From NCBI GenBank assembly GCA_003452965.1, contig DMMW01000065.1, forward strand, positions 9,185 to 17,427: a stretch of 8,243 nucleotides of DNA. The letters are read 5' to 3'. This document shows, one piece after another, positions 1 to 5,831 of the stretch (position 1 is the first letter of the stretch; each line of letters opens with the position of its first letter). A program made the translations under genes and the position numbers. The notes beneath the pieces were generated by a model, which saw only the letters and a program-made list of their open reading frames with translations, was not told the DNA's origin and searched no databases. The DNA comes from Elusimicrobiota bacterium. Lineage in GTDB: Bacteria > Elusimicrobiota > UBA8919.

Positions 1-10
1 CCCTTCACCT

Positions 11-43
11 CCATTGAACTTCGCCAAGGCTTCGCTCAATTGG
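11..43. repeat. Small palindromic intergenic element
   Basis: The outer arms CCATTGA (11-17) and TCAATTGG (36-43) pair with one bulged base. Inside lies a purine/pyrimidine-mixed core containing GCC-AA-GGC (23-30). There is no T-run after the 3' arm, so it does not look like an intrinsic terminator. The G+C-rich core stands out from the AT-rich surroundings. Its style (short G+C palindrome in an AT-rich gap) matches the elements at 4942-4957 and 7589-7604, although the sequences are not the same. The rest of 1-81 shows no coding signal. Confidence 0.4.
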
Positions 44-81
44 AATTATGTATTATACATATATATTAAAAGTGTAAAAAT

Positions 82-453
82 ATGGTGGAAACAATATTAA
101 TTGTTGATGATGTGCAAGAAACTCGAGAGCTTTTAAAAGAAGCATTAAAAGTAGCCAATTATGAAATAATTGAGGCGGTTGATGGAGTGGATGCTTTGGA
201 AAAAGCAGAAAAGTTTTTACCAAACTTAATTTTAATGGATGTTACAATGCCAAGGATGGACGGTTTTACATTGAATATGAAATTGAAAGAAAATGAAAAA
301 ACAAAAAACATTCCAGTAATTGTAAGTACATCACACAAGGATATGTTGAGAGTATTTCAATCTTCAGATAAAACTAAAATTGACGGATTCATTGAAAAGC
401 CATATAAAATTGAAGAAATATGGACAATTGTAGACAGAATATTAAAAAAATAA
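82..453 (+). CDS. Stand-alone CheY-like response regulator receiver protein
   Basis: This is a 123-residue, single receiver domain with no output domain. It accepts phosphate from a histidine kinase and signals by protein contact in the cytoplasm. The key positions are all present: acidic pair D9-D10 after the first hydrophobic strand (ILIVDD), phospho-acceptor D53 in LMDVTMPRMDG, the switch Thr/Ser region at S82-T83-S84, and the conserved K106-P107 (EKPY). The length is that of a complete receiver. No DNA-binding, GGDEF or kinase segment follows. The ATG at 82 has no convincing Shine-Dalgarno sequence upstream, but it directly precedes the expected first strand, so the start is secure. No kinase is visible in the window and the cognate partner may lie to the left. 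The 157-base gap and a separate candidate promoter suggest it is not in the ABC operon downstream. The family is certain, the pathway (chemotaxis, gliding or other) unknown. Confidence 0.93.
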   Translation: MVETILIVDDVQETRELLKEALKVANYEIIEAVDGVDALEKAEKFLPNLILMDVTMPRMDGFTLNMKLKENEKTKNIPVIVSTSHKDMLRVFQSSDKTKIDGFIEKPYKIEEIWTIVDRILKK

Positions 454-476
454 TTAATGAATCCTTTTTTAGAAAT

Positions 477-504
477 TTGCATCATAAAAAAAGTTGTATA
501 TAAT
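477..504 (+). promoter_or_regulatory. Candidate sigma-70 promoter for the ABC operon
   Basis: A perfect TATAAT at 499-504 lies 16 bases after TTGCAT (477-482), a weak -35 box with three of six consensus bases. Transcription would start near 511, giving a leader of about 100 bases that contains the inverted repeat at 507-586. In such AT-rich DNA a chance TATAAT is quite possible, so confidence is modest. Confidence 0.4.
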
Positions 505-506
505 AC

Positions 507-591
507 ACAGTACACAATGAACAATAAAAATCAACAAGTATATAAGAGCTGTAATCAGTAATTTATTTTTGTTTACTGTTTACTGTTTACT
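507..591. repeat. Imperfect inverted repeat with three tandem GTTTACT heptamers
   Basis: Three exact head-to-tail copies of GTTTACT occupy 571-591. The segment 561-586, which includes the first two copies, is roughly complementary to 507-530: about 19 of 24 positions match, starting from ACAGT (507-511) against ACTGT (582-586). The intervening 30 bases form the loop. The whole element sits between the candidate promoter and the ATPase start, so it would be transcribed as leader RNA. No T-run follows the 3' arm, which argues against a terminator. It could be a dispersed intergenic repeat or a cis-regulatory stem. Confidence 0.5.
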
Positions 592-610
592 GAATATTGG
601 TGTTTAAATT

Positions 611-1591
611 ATGATTGATGTAAAAGACTTAGTTAAATATTACGGAACAGAACAAGCAGTTGCAGGCATATCTTTCAATATCACACCAGGCGAAATCGTA
701 GGTTTTCTTGGTCCTAACGGTGCAGGAAAAACTACGACATTAAGAATACTTACCGGCTATTTAGCTGCCACATCAGGTAAAATAAACATACTAAACTATG
801 ACATAGAAAAAAACCCGATAGAGATAAAAAAAAGAATCGGTTACCTGCCGGAATCCAATCCATTATATTATGAGATGAATGTATTGGACTATCTTATGTT
901 CATCGCAGAACTTCGCGGCATAGAAAAAAATATAATCAAAAGTAGATTAAGCGATATTATATATGTCTGTGGTATAAAAGATGTATTGAATAAAAATATT
1001 TCCAATTTATCCAAAGGTTATAAACAGAGGGTTGGGATATCGCAAGCGATGATACATAATCCTGATATTCTGATTATGGATGAGCCGACCTCGGGGCTTG
1101 ATCCGAACCAAATAATAGAAATACGGGATTTAATAAAAAACTTAAGAAAAGAAAAAACTATTATACTATCTACACATATTTTGTCAGAGGTACAGGCAAC
1201 CTGCGACAGAGTTATAATAATTAATAAAGGCAAAATTGTGGCTGACGGCAAAACAAGCGAAATAAACAAATTTGTTACAGGTAATGAAGAGTTGACGGTC
1301 AAACTTAAAGGTGGTATTGAAAATACTGCTGAGATTTTTTCCGATATACACGGAATAAGCGAATTAAACGTCAAAAACATTTCACATGCTTTAACCGAAC
1401 TAAAAATAACATCTAAACATGGTGTTGATTTAAGGGAGAAGGTCTTTAACAGGGCGGTTGAAAAAAAACTTATAATATTGGAACAAACTAGAACTATACT
1501 TTCGCTGGAAGACGTATTCAGGATGCTTACTCAGGATGAGGTTCCGCATTCCGCCAAAAAAACGGAGATTAATAATGAATCAGAATCTTGA
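611..1591 (+). CDS. ABC transporter ATP-binding protein, GldA-like
   Basis: This 326-residue protein is the cytoplasmic nucleotide-binding subunit that hydrolyses ATP to power the permease encoded next. The motifs are in order: Walker A GPNGAGKTT (34-42), the Q-loop region with Glu in place of Gln in GYLPESNPLYYEM (77-89; LPExNPLY is typical of gliding GldA-type ATPases), signature LSKGYKQR (133-140), Walker B ILIMDEP (153-159), D-loop SGLDP (161-165) and switch histidine H189 in STHILSE. About 105 residues follow the ATPase core, forming the C-terminal extension usual in this family. The ATG at 611 gives the standard N-terminus (IDVKDLVKYYG). A weak GGTG (599-602) is the only ribosome-binding candidate. 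The last 17 bases overlap the permease gene, so the two are translationally linked. GldA homologues are common outside gliding bacteria, so gliding motility should not be assumed. Confidence 0.93.
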   Translation: MIDVKDLVKYYGTEQAVAGISFNITPGEIVGFLGPNGAGKTTTLRILTGYLAATSGKINILNYDIEKNPIEIKKRIGYLPESNPLYYEMNVLDYLMFIAELRGIEKNIIKSRLSDIIYVCGIKDVLNKNISNLSKGYKQRVGISQAMIHNPDILIMDEPTSGLDPNQIIEIRDLIKNLRKEKTIILSTHILSEVQATCDRVIIINKGKIVADGKTSEINKFVTGNEELTVKLKGGIENTAEIFSDIHGISELNVKNISHALTELKITSKHGVDLREKVFNRAVEKKLIILEQTRTILSLEDVFRMLTQDEVPHSAKKTEINNESES

Positions 1592-2309
1592 AAGTAAAAT
1601 AAACTTTAATAATATTTGGGTAATATTTAAAAGGGAAATGAAAACATTTTTTGATTCCCCAATGGCGTATATAGTTTTAGTAACCTTTTTAATGATTACC
1701 GGATGGTTTTTTTCATCCACGATATTTCTCATCAATCAGGCGACTATAGACGGTTATCTTGATATTTTACCGTTGGTATTCATATTTTTCGTTCCTGCAA
1801 TAACCATGCGGCTTTTCTCCGAAGAATATAAATCAGGGACTATTGAAATAATCGCAACAATGCCCGTAACCGACAACGAAATTATCATGGGTAAATATCT
1901 TGCGGGTTTTGGTATTATGGCAATATCAATATTACTTACCCTATTCTACCCTATTTGTTTGTTATTTGTATCAAAACCGCATATAGGAACTATAATCGGG
2001 TCGTATTTAGGACTGCTATTTATAGCGATGTTTTATATTTCAATCGGCGTATTTGCATCGTCCATAACAAAGAATCAGATAATTGCTTTTTTAATCAGCT
2101 TTATTATTTGTTTCTTCTTTTTTATTGCCGGCAAAATAATAGGCATATTGCCGGGATTTTTAGTATCAGTTTTAGAATACATCGGCATAGACAGTCATTT
2201 TAATAATATCACAAAAGGACTGATAAATTCACGTGATATTATTTACTATTTCTCTGCTTCTGCTTTCTTTTACATATTGACTTTAAGGATGATAAATATA
2301 AGAAAATGA
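1575..2309 (+). CDS. ABC transporter permease, GldF-like (ABC-2 type)
   Basis: This is a 244-residue integral membrane protein, the permease half of the Gld-type transporter. Hydrophobic segments at about 31-53, 62-79, 108-132, 139-163, 168-193 and 222-240 give six membrane helices. The block from the second helix, TMRLFSEEYKSGTIEIIATM followed by PVTDNEIIMGKYLA (77-110), is characteristic of GldF-type permeases. I chose the ATG at 1575 because GGAG (1564-1567) sits seven bases upstream. An in-frame ATG at 1536 would add 13 basic residues and enlarge the overlap, and has no comparable support. The gene begins inside the end of the ATPase gene (17-base overlap) and its stop shares an ATGA with the next start, so it is mid-operon. 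Substrate is unknown. Confidence 0.9.
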   Translation: MNQNLESKINFNNIWVIFKREMKTFFDSPMAYIVLVTFLMITGWFFSSTIFLINQATIDGYLDILPLVFIFFVPAITMRLFSEEYKSGTIEIIATMPVTDNEIIMGKYLAGFGIMAISILLTLFYPICLLFVSKPHIGTIIGSYLGLLFIAMFYISIGVFASSITKNQIIAFLISFIICFFFFIAGKIIGILPGFLVSVLEYIGIDSHFNNITKGLINSRDIIYYFSASAFFYILTLRMINIRK

Positions 2310-3898
2310 ACAAACGGATATACTCCATAACCTATATCTTAATCTTTCTTGGGATAATAATAGTTATCAATTTTATATCTTCCATGATTTTCTTTAAACT
2401 TGATTTTTCACCGCAGAAGATGTATTCTTTAACCGCTGCGAGCAAAAAAGTCATATCTCGCTTGGAAGACAATCTGATATTCAGGGTATATTTCACAAAA
2501 AACCTGCCCAACCCGTACGGCGCTAACGGCCGTTATCTGAGGGATTTTCTGGAAGAATACAAGGCGTATTCCATGTCAAAAATAAAATTTTCATTTATTG
2601 ATCCGGCAAATAATGACGACCTGAAAAGAGAAGCACAAATGTCGGGTATAATGCCGATAAGATTTACCTCAGTAGAAAAGGACAAATTTGAATTAAAGGA
2701 AGGATATATGGGTCTTTCCATCATGTATAAAGATAAAGTAGAAATATTACCATATATAAAAGATACTGAAAGTTTGGAATACGAAATAACAAGCAAAATA
2801 AAAAAATTAATAGATGAAAGGAAAAAGGTAGTAGGGATTCTTACCGGTCATAACGAAGCAAATCCACTGGAATTACCGGAATTTTCGGAATACTTCAATG
2901 AAAAATATACAGCGAGGGCGGTAGATACTACTAAAGAAAATAAATTACCAGATGATTTGGATTGCCTGCTCATAGCAGGACCGAAAACTAAATTAACCGA
3001 ATATGAAATCTACCTGATAGACCAATTCGTCATGTCCGGCAAACCTATCGGCTTTTTAATGGACGAATATGACATCTCAACTACCCAGTTTTATGCTTCA
3101 AAAATAGACAATGGATTAAAAGAACTCATCGGCAATTATGGAGTAAGCATCAAACCGGGTTTGGTTTTGGATTACCAGTGCCAGAGGATAGGGATACAGC
3201 AGCGGCAAGGTAATTACATAATTCAGAATTATGTTGACTATCCATTTATACCTATTGCAACAAGTTTTGATACCCAAAACCCGATAGTGAAAAATTTTGA
3301 AAAACTAGCCATGCCATATCCTTCCGCACTTGAAATCAACTTTTCAACATCGGCGATACAAGATAAAAAATATATTCCGCTTGTATATTCTTCAAAATTA
3401 TCATGGCTAATGGAAAACGTGTTCATGGTAAATCCAATACAGGACTATAAACCCGCTAAAGACGATAAAATAGGTCCTTTTGTCTTAGGATGTATATTAG
3501 AAGGAGGATTTACCAGTTTTTATAAAGACAAAGCGTTGCCTAAAAAGGAAAATGTTAATGTGGGGCAAAAAATCGACCATGTTGCATATTCAAGAATAAT
3601 AATATCGGGTACCGCTGCAATAGCTAAAAAAGAATTTATGTCGGATGCTTCAAGTGTTACTTACTTTATGAATATAGTTGACTGGTTGGCTGAAGATTAC
3701 GATTTATTAAGCATACGCTCAAGAGGACTTATATACAGACCGCTAAAAAAAGTATCTGATAGTACAAGAATCGCAATTAAATATGTGAGCATGTTACTAT
3801 TGCCGGTATTGGCTATAATATACGGTTTGTTCAGGTGGAAAACCAGGCAAATATTTATCGGCAAAAAAAGCAAAGAAATATTAGAAATGAAAAAATGA
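2306..3898 (+). CDS. GldG-like ABC transporter auxiliary protein
   Basis: This 530-residue protein has a single N-terminal membrane anchor (about 8-30), a large extracytoplasmic domain, and a second hydrophobic helix near the C-terminus (about 491-509) followed by a basic tail. This is the architecture of GldG / ABC_transp_aux proteins. Recognisable family blocks are MYSLTAASKKVISRL (39-53) followed by a strand ending in VYFTKNLP (61-68), and CLLIAGPKTKLTEYEIYLID (220-239) followed by a strand ending in FLMD (250-253), the fold resembling a substrate-binding or GATase-like domain. I see no catalytic residues to assign. In the family it is thought to partner the permease outside the membrane; the biochemical role is not established. 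The start overlaps the permease stop (ATGA), so translational coupling is likely. The stop overlaps the next start the same way. Confidence 0.88.
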   Translation: MNKRIYSITYILIFLGIIIVINFISSMIFFKLDFSPQKMYSLTAASKKVISRLEDNLIFRVYFTKNLPNPYGANGRYLRDFLEEYKAYSMSKIKFSFIDPANNDDLKREAQMSGIMPIRFTSVEKDKFELKEGYMGLSIMYKDKVEILPYIKDTESLEYEITSKIKKLIDERKKVVGILTGHNEANPLELPEFSEYFNEKYTARAVDTTKENKLPDDLDCLLIAGPKTKLTEYEIYLIDQFVMSGKPIGFLMDEYDISTTQFYASKIDNGLKELIGNYGVSIKPGLVLDYQCQRIGIQQRQGNYIIQNYVDYPFIPIATSFDTQNPIVKNFEKLAMPYPSALEINFSTSAIQDKKYIPLVYSSKLSWLMENVFMVNPIQDYKPAKDDKIGPFVLGCILEGGFTSFYKDKALPKKENVNVGQKIDHVAYSRIIISGTAAIAKKEFMSDASSVTYFMNIVDWLAEDYDLLSIRSRGLIYRPLKKVSDSTRIAIKYVSMLLLPVLAIIYGLFRWKTRQIFIGKKSKEILEMKK

Positions 3899-4824
3899 AA
3901 AATTTAATAAAACTGTTCGGCATTCTAATAATCCTTCTCGTATTTGCGATATATTTGAAACAATCGCGTGAACGAATACCGCAAAAAGCCCTAATACCCA
4001 AATTTGATACTCAAAAAGCATCGGGAATTGAAATCAAAACGAAAAACACGGATCTGGAATTGGTAAAAAAAGATGATACATGGATGGTAGAAAAACCCGT
4101 TCAAGCGAAAGCGGATATAAACGCAGTAAATGAATTATTAGATAAACTGAAAGCCGTCAACATCGGCGAGGTTATCACTGACGATAAAAGTAAATACCAC
4201 GATTATGAAGTAACCGAAGAAAGTGGCACGGTAATGACGGTTTCTTTCAAAGATAAAAAACCTATAAGTATAATATTCGGAAAACAAGGCAGCAGTTATC
4301 AATCAATATTTTTAAGATATTCGGATAAAAAGCAGGTATATTTATCGTTCGGAATGGAGAAATACATATTAGAAAAAGAATTGAAGCTGTGGAGAGACAG
4401 GCAAATATTAAAATTTAAAAACGATGATATTGTATCTGTTGCATTCCAAAAAAAAGACGGTTTTGAAGTTATAAAAAGCTCCGAACAATGGTTGATAAAT
4501 ACCGGCAAAAAGCAACACGGAGCGGAAAGCATCAAGGTTATTGAAATACTTAATCAGCTGAACAATTTAATTGCTGATGATTTTTATACAGTGGATTCTA
4601 CTACTGCGATAAGAATTACCGGTTTAAATGAACCGGTTTTGAAAGTAATAATAAAATTTAATAATAACGAAGAGAAAGAAATTCTATTTGGCAAGAAAGA
4701 CAGCCAATCCAGAGTATATGTATCTTACAAGGATATGGACCCGATATATTTGATATATGAATATACTTTTACAGCAATAAACAAAAAATACTCCGAACTA
4801 ACAAAACAACAAGAAAAGAAATAA
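3895..4824 (+). CDS. DUF4340-like membrane-anchored protein of the ABC module
   Basis: This 309-residue protein has an N-terminal hydrophobic anchor (about 4-20) and the rest outside the membrane. The extracytoplasmic part contains two similar halves: W63 in DTWMVEKP and W199 in EQWLINTG, each followed by a helix (NAVNELLDKLKAV at 76-88; KVIEILNQLNNL at 214-225), then FGK (128-130 and 265-267) and a VYL/IYL strand (148-150, 284-286). The family-typical LWRDRQIL (165-172) joins the halves. DUF4340 proteins regularly follow GldG-like genes in such operons; their function is unknown. I chose the ATG at 3895 because it forms an ATGA overlap with the upstream stop and places the anchor at the N-terminus. 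The in-frame ATG at 3835 would add 20 charged residues that merely read the end of the upstream gene in another frame. It is the last gene before the terminator at 4856. Confidence 0.85.
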   Translation: MKNLIKLFGILIILLVFAIYLKQSRERIPQKALIPKFDTQKASGIEIKTKNTDLELVKKDDTWMVEKPVQAKADINAVNELLDKLKAVNIGEVITDDKSKYHDYEVTEESGTVMTVSFKDKKPISIIFGKQGSSYQSIFLRYSDKKQVYLSFGMEKYILEKELKLWRDRQILKFKNDDIVSVAFQKKDGFEVIKSSEQWLINTGKKQHGAESIKVIEILNQLNNLIADDFYTVDSTTAIRITGLNEPVLKVIIKFNNNEEKEILFGKKDSQSRVYVSYKDMDPIYLIYEYTFTAINKKYSELTKQQEKK

Positions 4825-4855
4825 TATCAAATTATGTAGCAAAAAATATTTGATT

Positions 4856-4895
4856 AAATCACCTGTACTATTTTATGGTGATTTTTATTTTATTT
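4856..4895 (+). terminator. Intrinsic terminator of the ABC operon
   Basis: A perfect 8-bp stem, AAATCACC (4856-4863) with GGTGATTT (4877-4884), encloses a 13-base loop and runs into a T-rich tail (4882-4892). It begins 32 bases after the DUF4340 stop. A second outer pair, ATATCAAAT (4824-4832) and ATTTGATAT (4893-4901), brackets the hairpin and could extend the fold. It is the clearest terminator in the window. Confidence 0.8.
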
Positions 4896-4904
4896 GATAT
4901 AATA
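4876..4904 (+). promoter_or_regulatory. Weak candidate promoter for the MORN-variant gene
   Basis: A perfect TATAAT at 4899-4904 follows a poor -35 match (TGGTGA, 4876-4881) at 17-base spacing. The -35 would lie inside the terminator stem. The gene downstream must have its own promoter if the terminator works, and this is the best match seen in the 184-base gap (4825-5008). Its AT-richness makes a chance match likely. Confidence 0.25.
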
Positions 4905-4934
4905 TAGAAAATAGTGCGATATCCTATATTAGTT

Positions 4935-4957
4935 TGTAGTTACAAAGATTGCTTTGT
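4935..4957. repeat. Dispersed intergenic palindromic repeat, copy 1
   Basis: This stretch contains the hairpin ACAAAG-ATTG-CTTTGT (4942-4957). Bases 4935-4956 match 7582-7603 at 19 of 22 positions. The outer pair of the hairpin is A-T here and G-C in the other copy, so pairing is preserved. It lies between the ABC operon terminator and the MORN-variant gene and has no coding role. Confidence 0.6.
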
Positions 4958-4975
4958 GTTCTTGTGTTTGCATCT

Positions 4976-4992
4976 GCGGAGTGAATTTCCGC
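4976..4992. other. Short hairpin upstream of the MORN-variant gene
   Basis: GCGGA (4976-4980) pairs with TCCGC (4988-4992) around a seven-base loop, 16 bases before the ATG at 5009. It is preceded by TTGCATCTG (4968-4976), a nine-base word that recurs at 7575-7583 beside the second repeat copy. This suggests it belongs to the same composite intergenic element rather than being a gene-specific regulator. Its position in the leader could still affect translation, because the gene lacks a recognisable Shine-Dalgarno sequence. Confidence 0.45.
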
Positions 4993-5008
4993 TAAATTAT
5001 AAAAAAAT

Positions 5009-5728
5009 ATGCAAAAAAAAATAATATTTTTAATTCTTACCATGGTTATTCCGTCAATTATAAGTTCAGAAGTGACCAGAAGAATAATACGGAACGGAAA
5101 TAGAAGTAAAATAATATTTTATAACGGCGGAACTGAAATAGCAAAATGTGTATTTGATGAAGAAGGGAACGTTGAAATTATCGGCAATATACCGGATGGA
5201 ATTATTAGGCAATATTATGATAGCGGTAACATATTTATGGAAACAAATTATAAAAATAACAGGCAGGATGGTATAATCAAGTTATATTACGAAAACGGAA
5301 AACTGATGAGTGAAGGTTATATAAAAGAAAACAAATCTGAAGGAATCAGTAAAACATATAATGAGGATGGATTAGTAATGGAAGAATCAAATTACAAAAA
5401 CGGCAAATTGGATGGAATAAGCAGGGAATACTATGAAAGCGGAAAATTAAAATCTGAATCTAAATATAAAAACGGAAAACTAAACGGTACGAGCAAAAAG
5501 TATTATGAAAATGGAAATCTGTCAATTGAAAATGAATATAACAATAATGTCTTGAATGGAACCTGCAAAACTTATTATGAAAACGGTGAATTATGCGAAA
5601 AAATGAAATATAGTAAAGGAAAATTGGATGGCACAAGCAAAACATACTATGAAAACGGTAAAATAATGTATAAAGAAAAATATAAGCGAGATAGTAAAAT
5701 AGACACAATAAAATATGATAAAAAATGA
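5009..5728 (+). CDS. Exported MORN-variant repeat protein (YwqK-like)
   Basis: This 239-residue protein has a Sec-type signal peptide (MQKK followed by a hydrophobic run to about residue 20, likely cleavage after ISS) and no lipobox cysteine, so it is probably periplasmic or secreted. A short linker (21-62) leads to seven consecutive repeats of exactly 24 residues, starting at 63, 87, 111, 135, 159, 183 and 207. The consensus is roughly DGxxKxYYENGKLxxExxYKNGKL, that of MORN_2 / YwqK repeats. A basic tail ends the protein. Databases often label such proteins as antitoxins, but nothing here supports that: there is no toxin partner and it carries a signal peptide. Repeats of this type usually form an elongated beta-sheet scaffold; binding partners are unknown. 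The ATG at 5009 lacks a clear ribosome binding site but fits the signal peptide exactly. It lies between two independent transcription units. Confidence 0.85.
   Translation: MQKKIIFLILTMVIPSIISSEVTRRIIRNGNRSKIIFYNGGTEIAKCVFDEEGNVEIIGNIPDGIIRQYYDSGNIFMETNYKNNRQDGIIKLYYENGKLMSEGYIKENKSEGISKTYNEDGLVMEESNYKNGKLDGISREYYESGKLKSESKYKNGKLNGTSKKYYENGNLSIENEYNNNVLNGTCKTYYENGELCEKMKYSKGKLDGTSKTYYENGKIMYKEKYKRDSKIDTIKYDKK
5195..5698 (+). repeat. Seven in-frame 72-base tandem repeats (MORN-variant)
   Basis: The coding DNA for residues 63-230 consists of seven units of exactly 72 bases with no insertion or deletion. The most conserved stretch is TA(T/C)TA(T/C)GAAAA(C/T)GG, encoding YYENG, visible in most units. 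The later units (4-7) resemble each other more than the first three, and third-position differences show that they are diverged rather than freshly duplicated. Confidence 0.85.
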
Positions 5729-5732
5729 AATC

Positions 5733-5760
5733 TTGACATAATCAAAAAATATGCTACAAT
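5733..5760 (+). promoter_or_regulatory. Strong sigma-70 promoter for dnaX
   Basis: A perfect -35 TTGACA (5733-5738) and -10 TACAAT (5755-5760) are separated by 16 bases, with TGC (5752-5754) directly before the -10 giving an extended -10 element. It starts four bases after the MORN-variant stop codon. Transcription would begin near 5767, producing a leader of about 65 bases. It is the best promoter match in the window. Confidence 0.8.
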
Positions 5761-5769
5761 TAATCGAAT

Positions 5770-5802
5770 GATTACACAGATTATAACATAGATTACACAG
5801 AT
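5770..5802 (+). repeat. Two direct copies of GATTACACAGAT in the dnaX leader
   Basis: Exact 12-base copies lie at 5770-5781 and 5791-5802, 21 bases apart start to start, which is two helical turns. They sit just downstream of the predicted transcription start. Inverted matches occur after the gene at 7560-7570 (11 bases) and 7620-7628 (9 bases). They could be protein-binding half sites, an RNA signal, or remnants of a dispersed repeat family. Confidence 0.6.
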
Positions 5803-5813
5803 AAAACCAATAG

Positions 5814-5830
5814 AAATTGTGGGGCAATTT
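5814..5830 (+). promoter_or_regulatory. Hairpin presenting the dnaX ribosome binding site
   Basis: AAATTG (5814-5819) pairs perfectly with CAATTT (5825-5830). The five-base loop TGGGG contains the only Shine-Dalgarno-like run, GGGG at 5821-5824, seven bases before the ATG at 5832. The stem is AT-rich and weak, so it may simply display the site or make initiation temperature- or protein-sensitive. This site decides the start: the in-frame TTG at 5817 lies inside the stem and upstream of the site. Confidence 0.5.
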
Positions 5831-5831
5831 A

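Noticed and set aside
40..67. Possible promoter for the receiver gene (TTGGAA, 16 bases, TATATT)
   Set aside because: The transcript would start only about eight bases before the ATG, and both boxes are weak in an AT-rich stretch. The true promoter may lie left of the window.
464..493. CTTTTTT / AAAAAAG inverted pair as a terminator of the receiver gene
   Set aside because: The stem is almost wholly A-U with a long loop and no T-tail after the second arm, so it would not work as an intrinsic terminator.
1018..1380. Minus-strand open frame of 120 codons inside the ATPase gene
   Set aside because: The plus-strand frame encodes all the ABC motifs; the antisense product shows no recognisable domain and is a shadow.
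5195..5698. CRISPR-like or non-coding tandem array, suggested by the regular 72-base period
   Set aside because: The period is a multiple of three, the frame stays open, and the units encode MORN-variant repeats with synonymous divergence.
5009..5728. Antitoxin role for the MORN-variant protein, as database names for YwqK-like proteins suggest
   Set aside because: No toxin gene is adjacent, and the protein has a signal peptide, which does not fit a cytoplasmic antitoxin.
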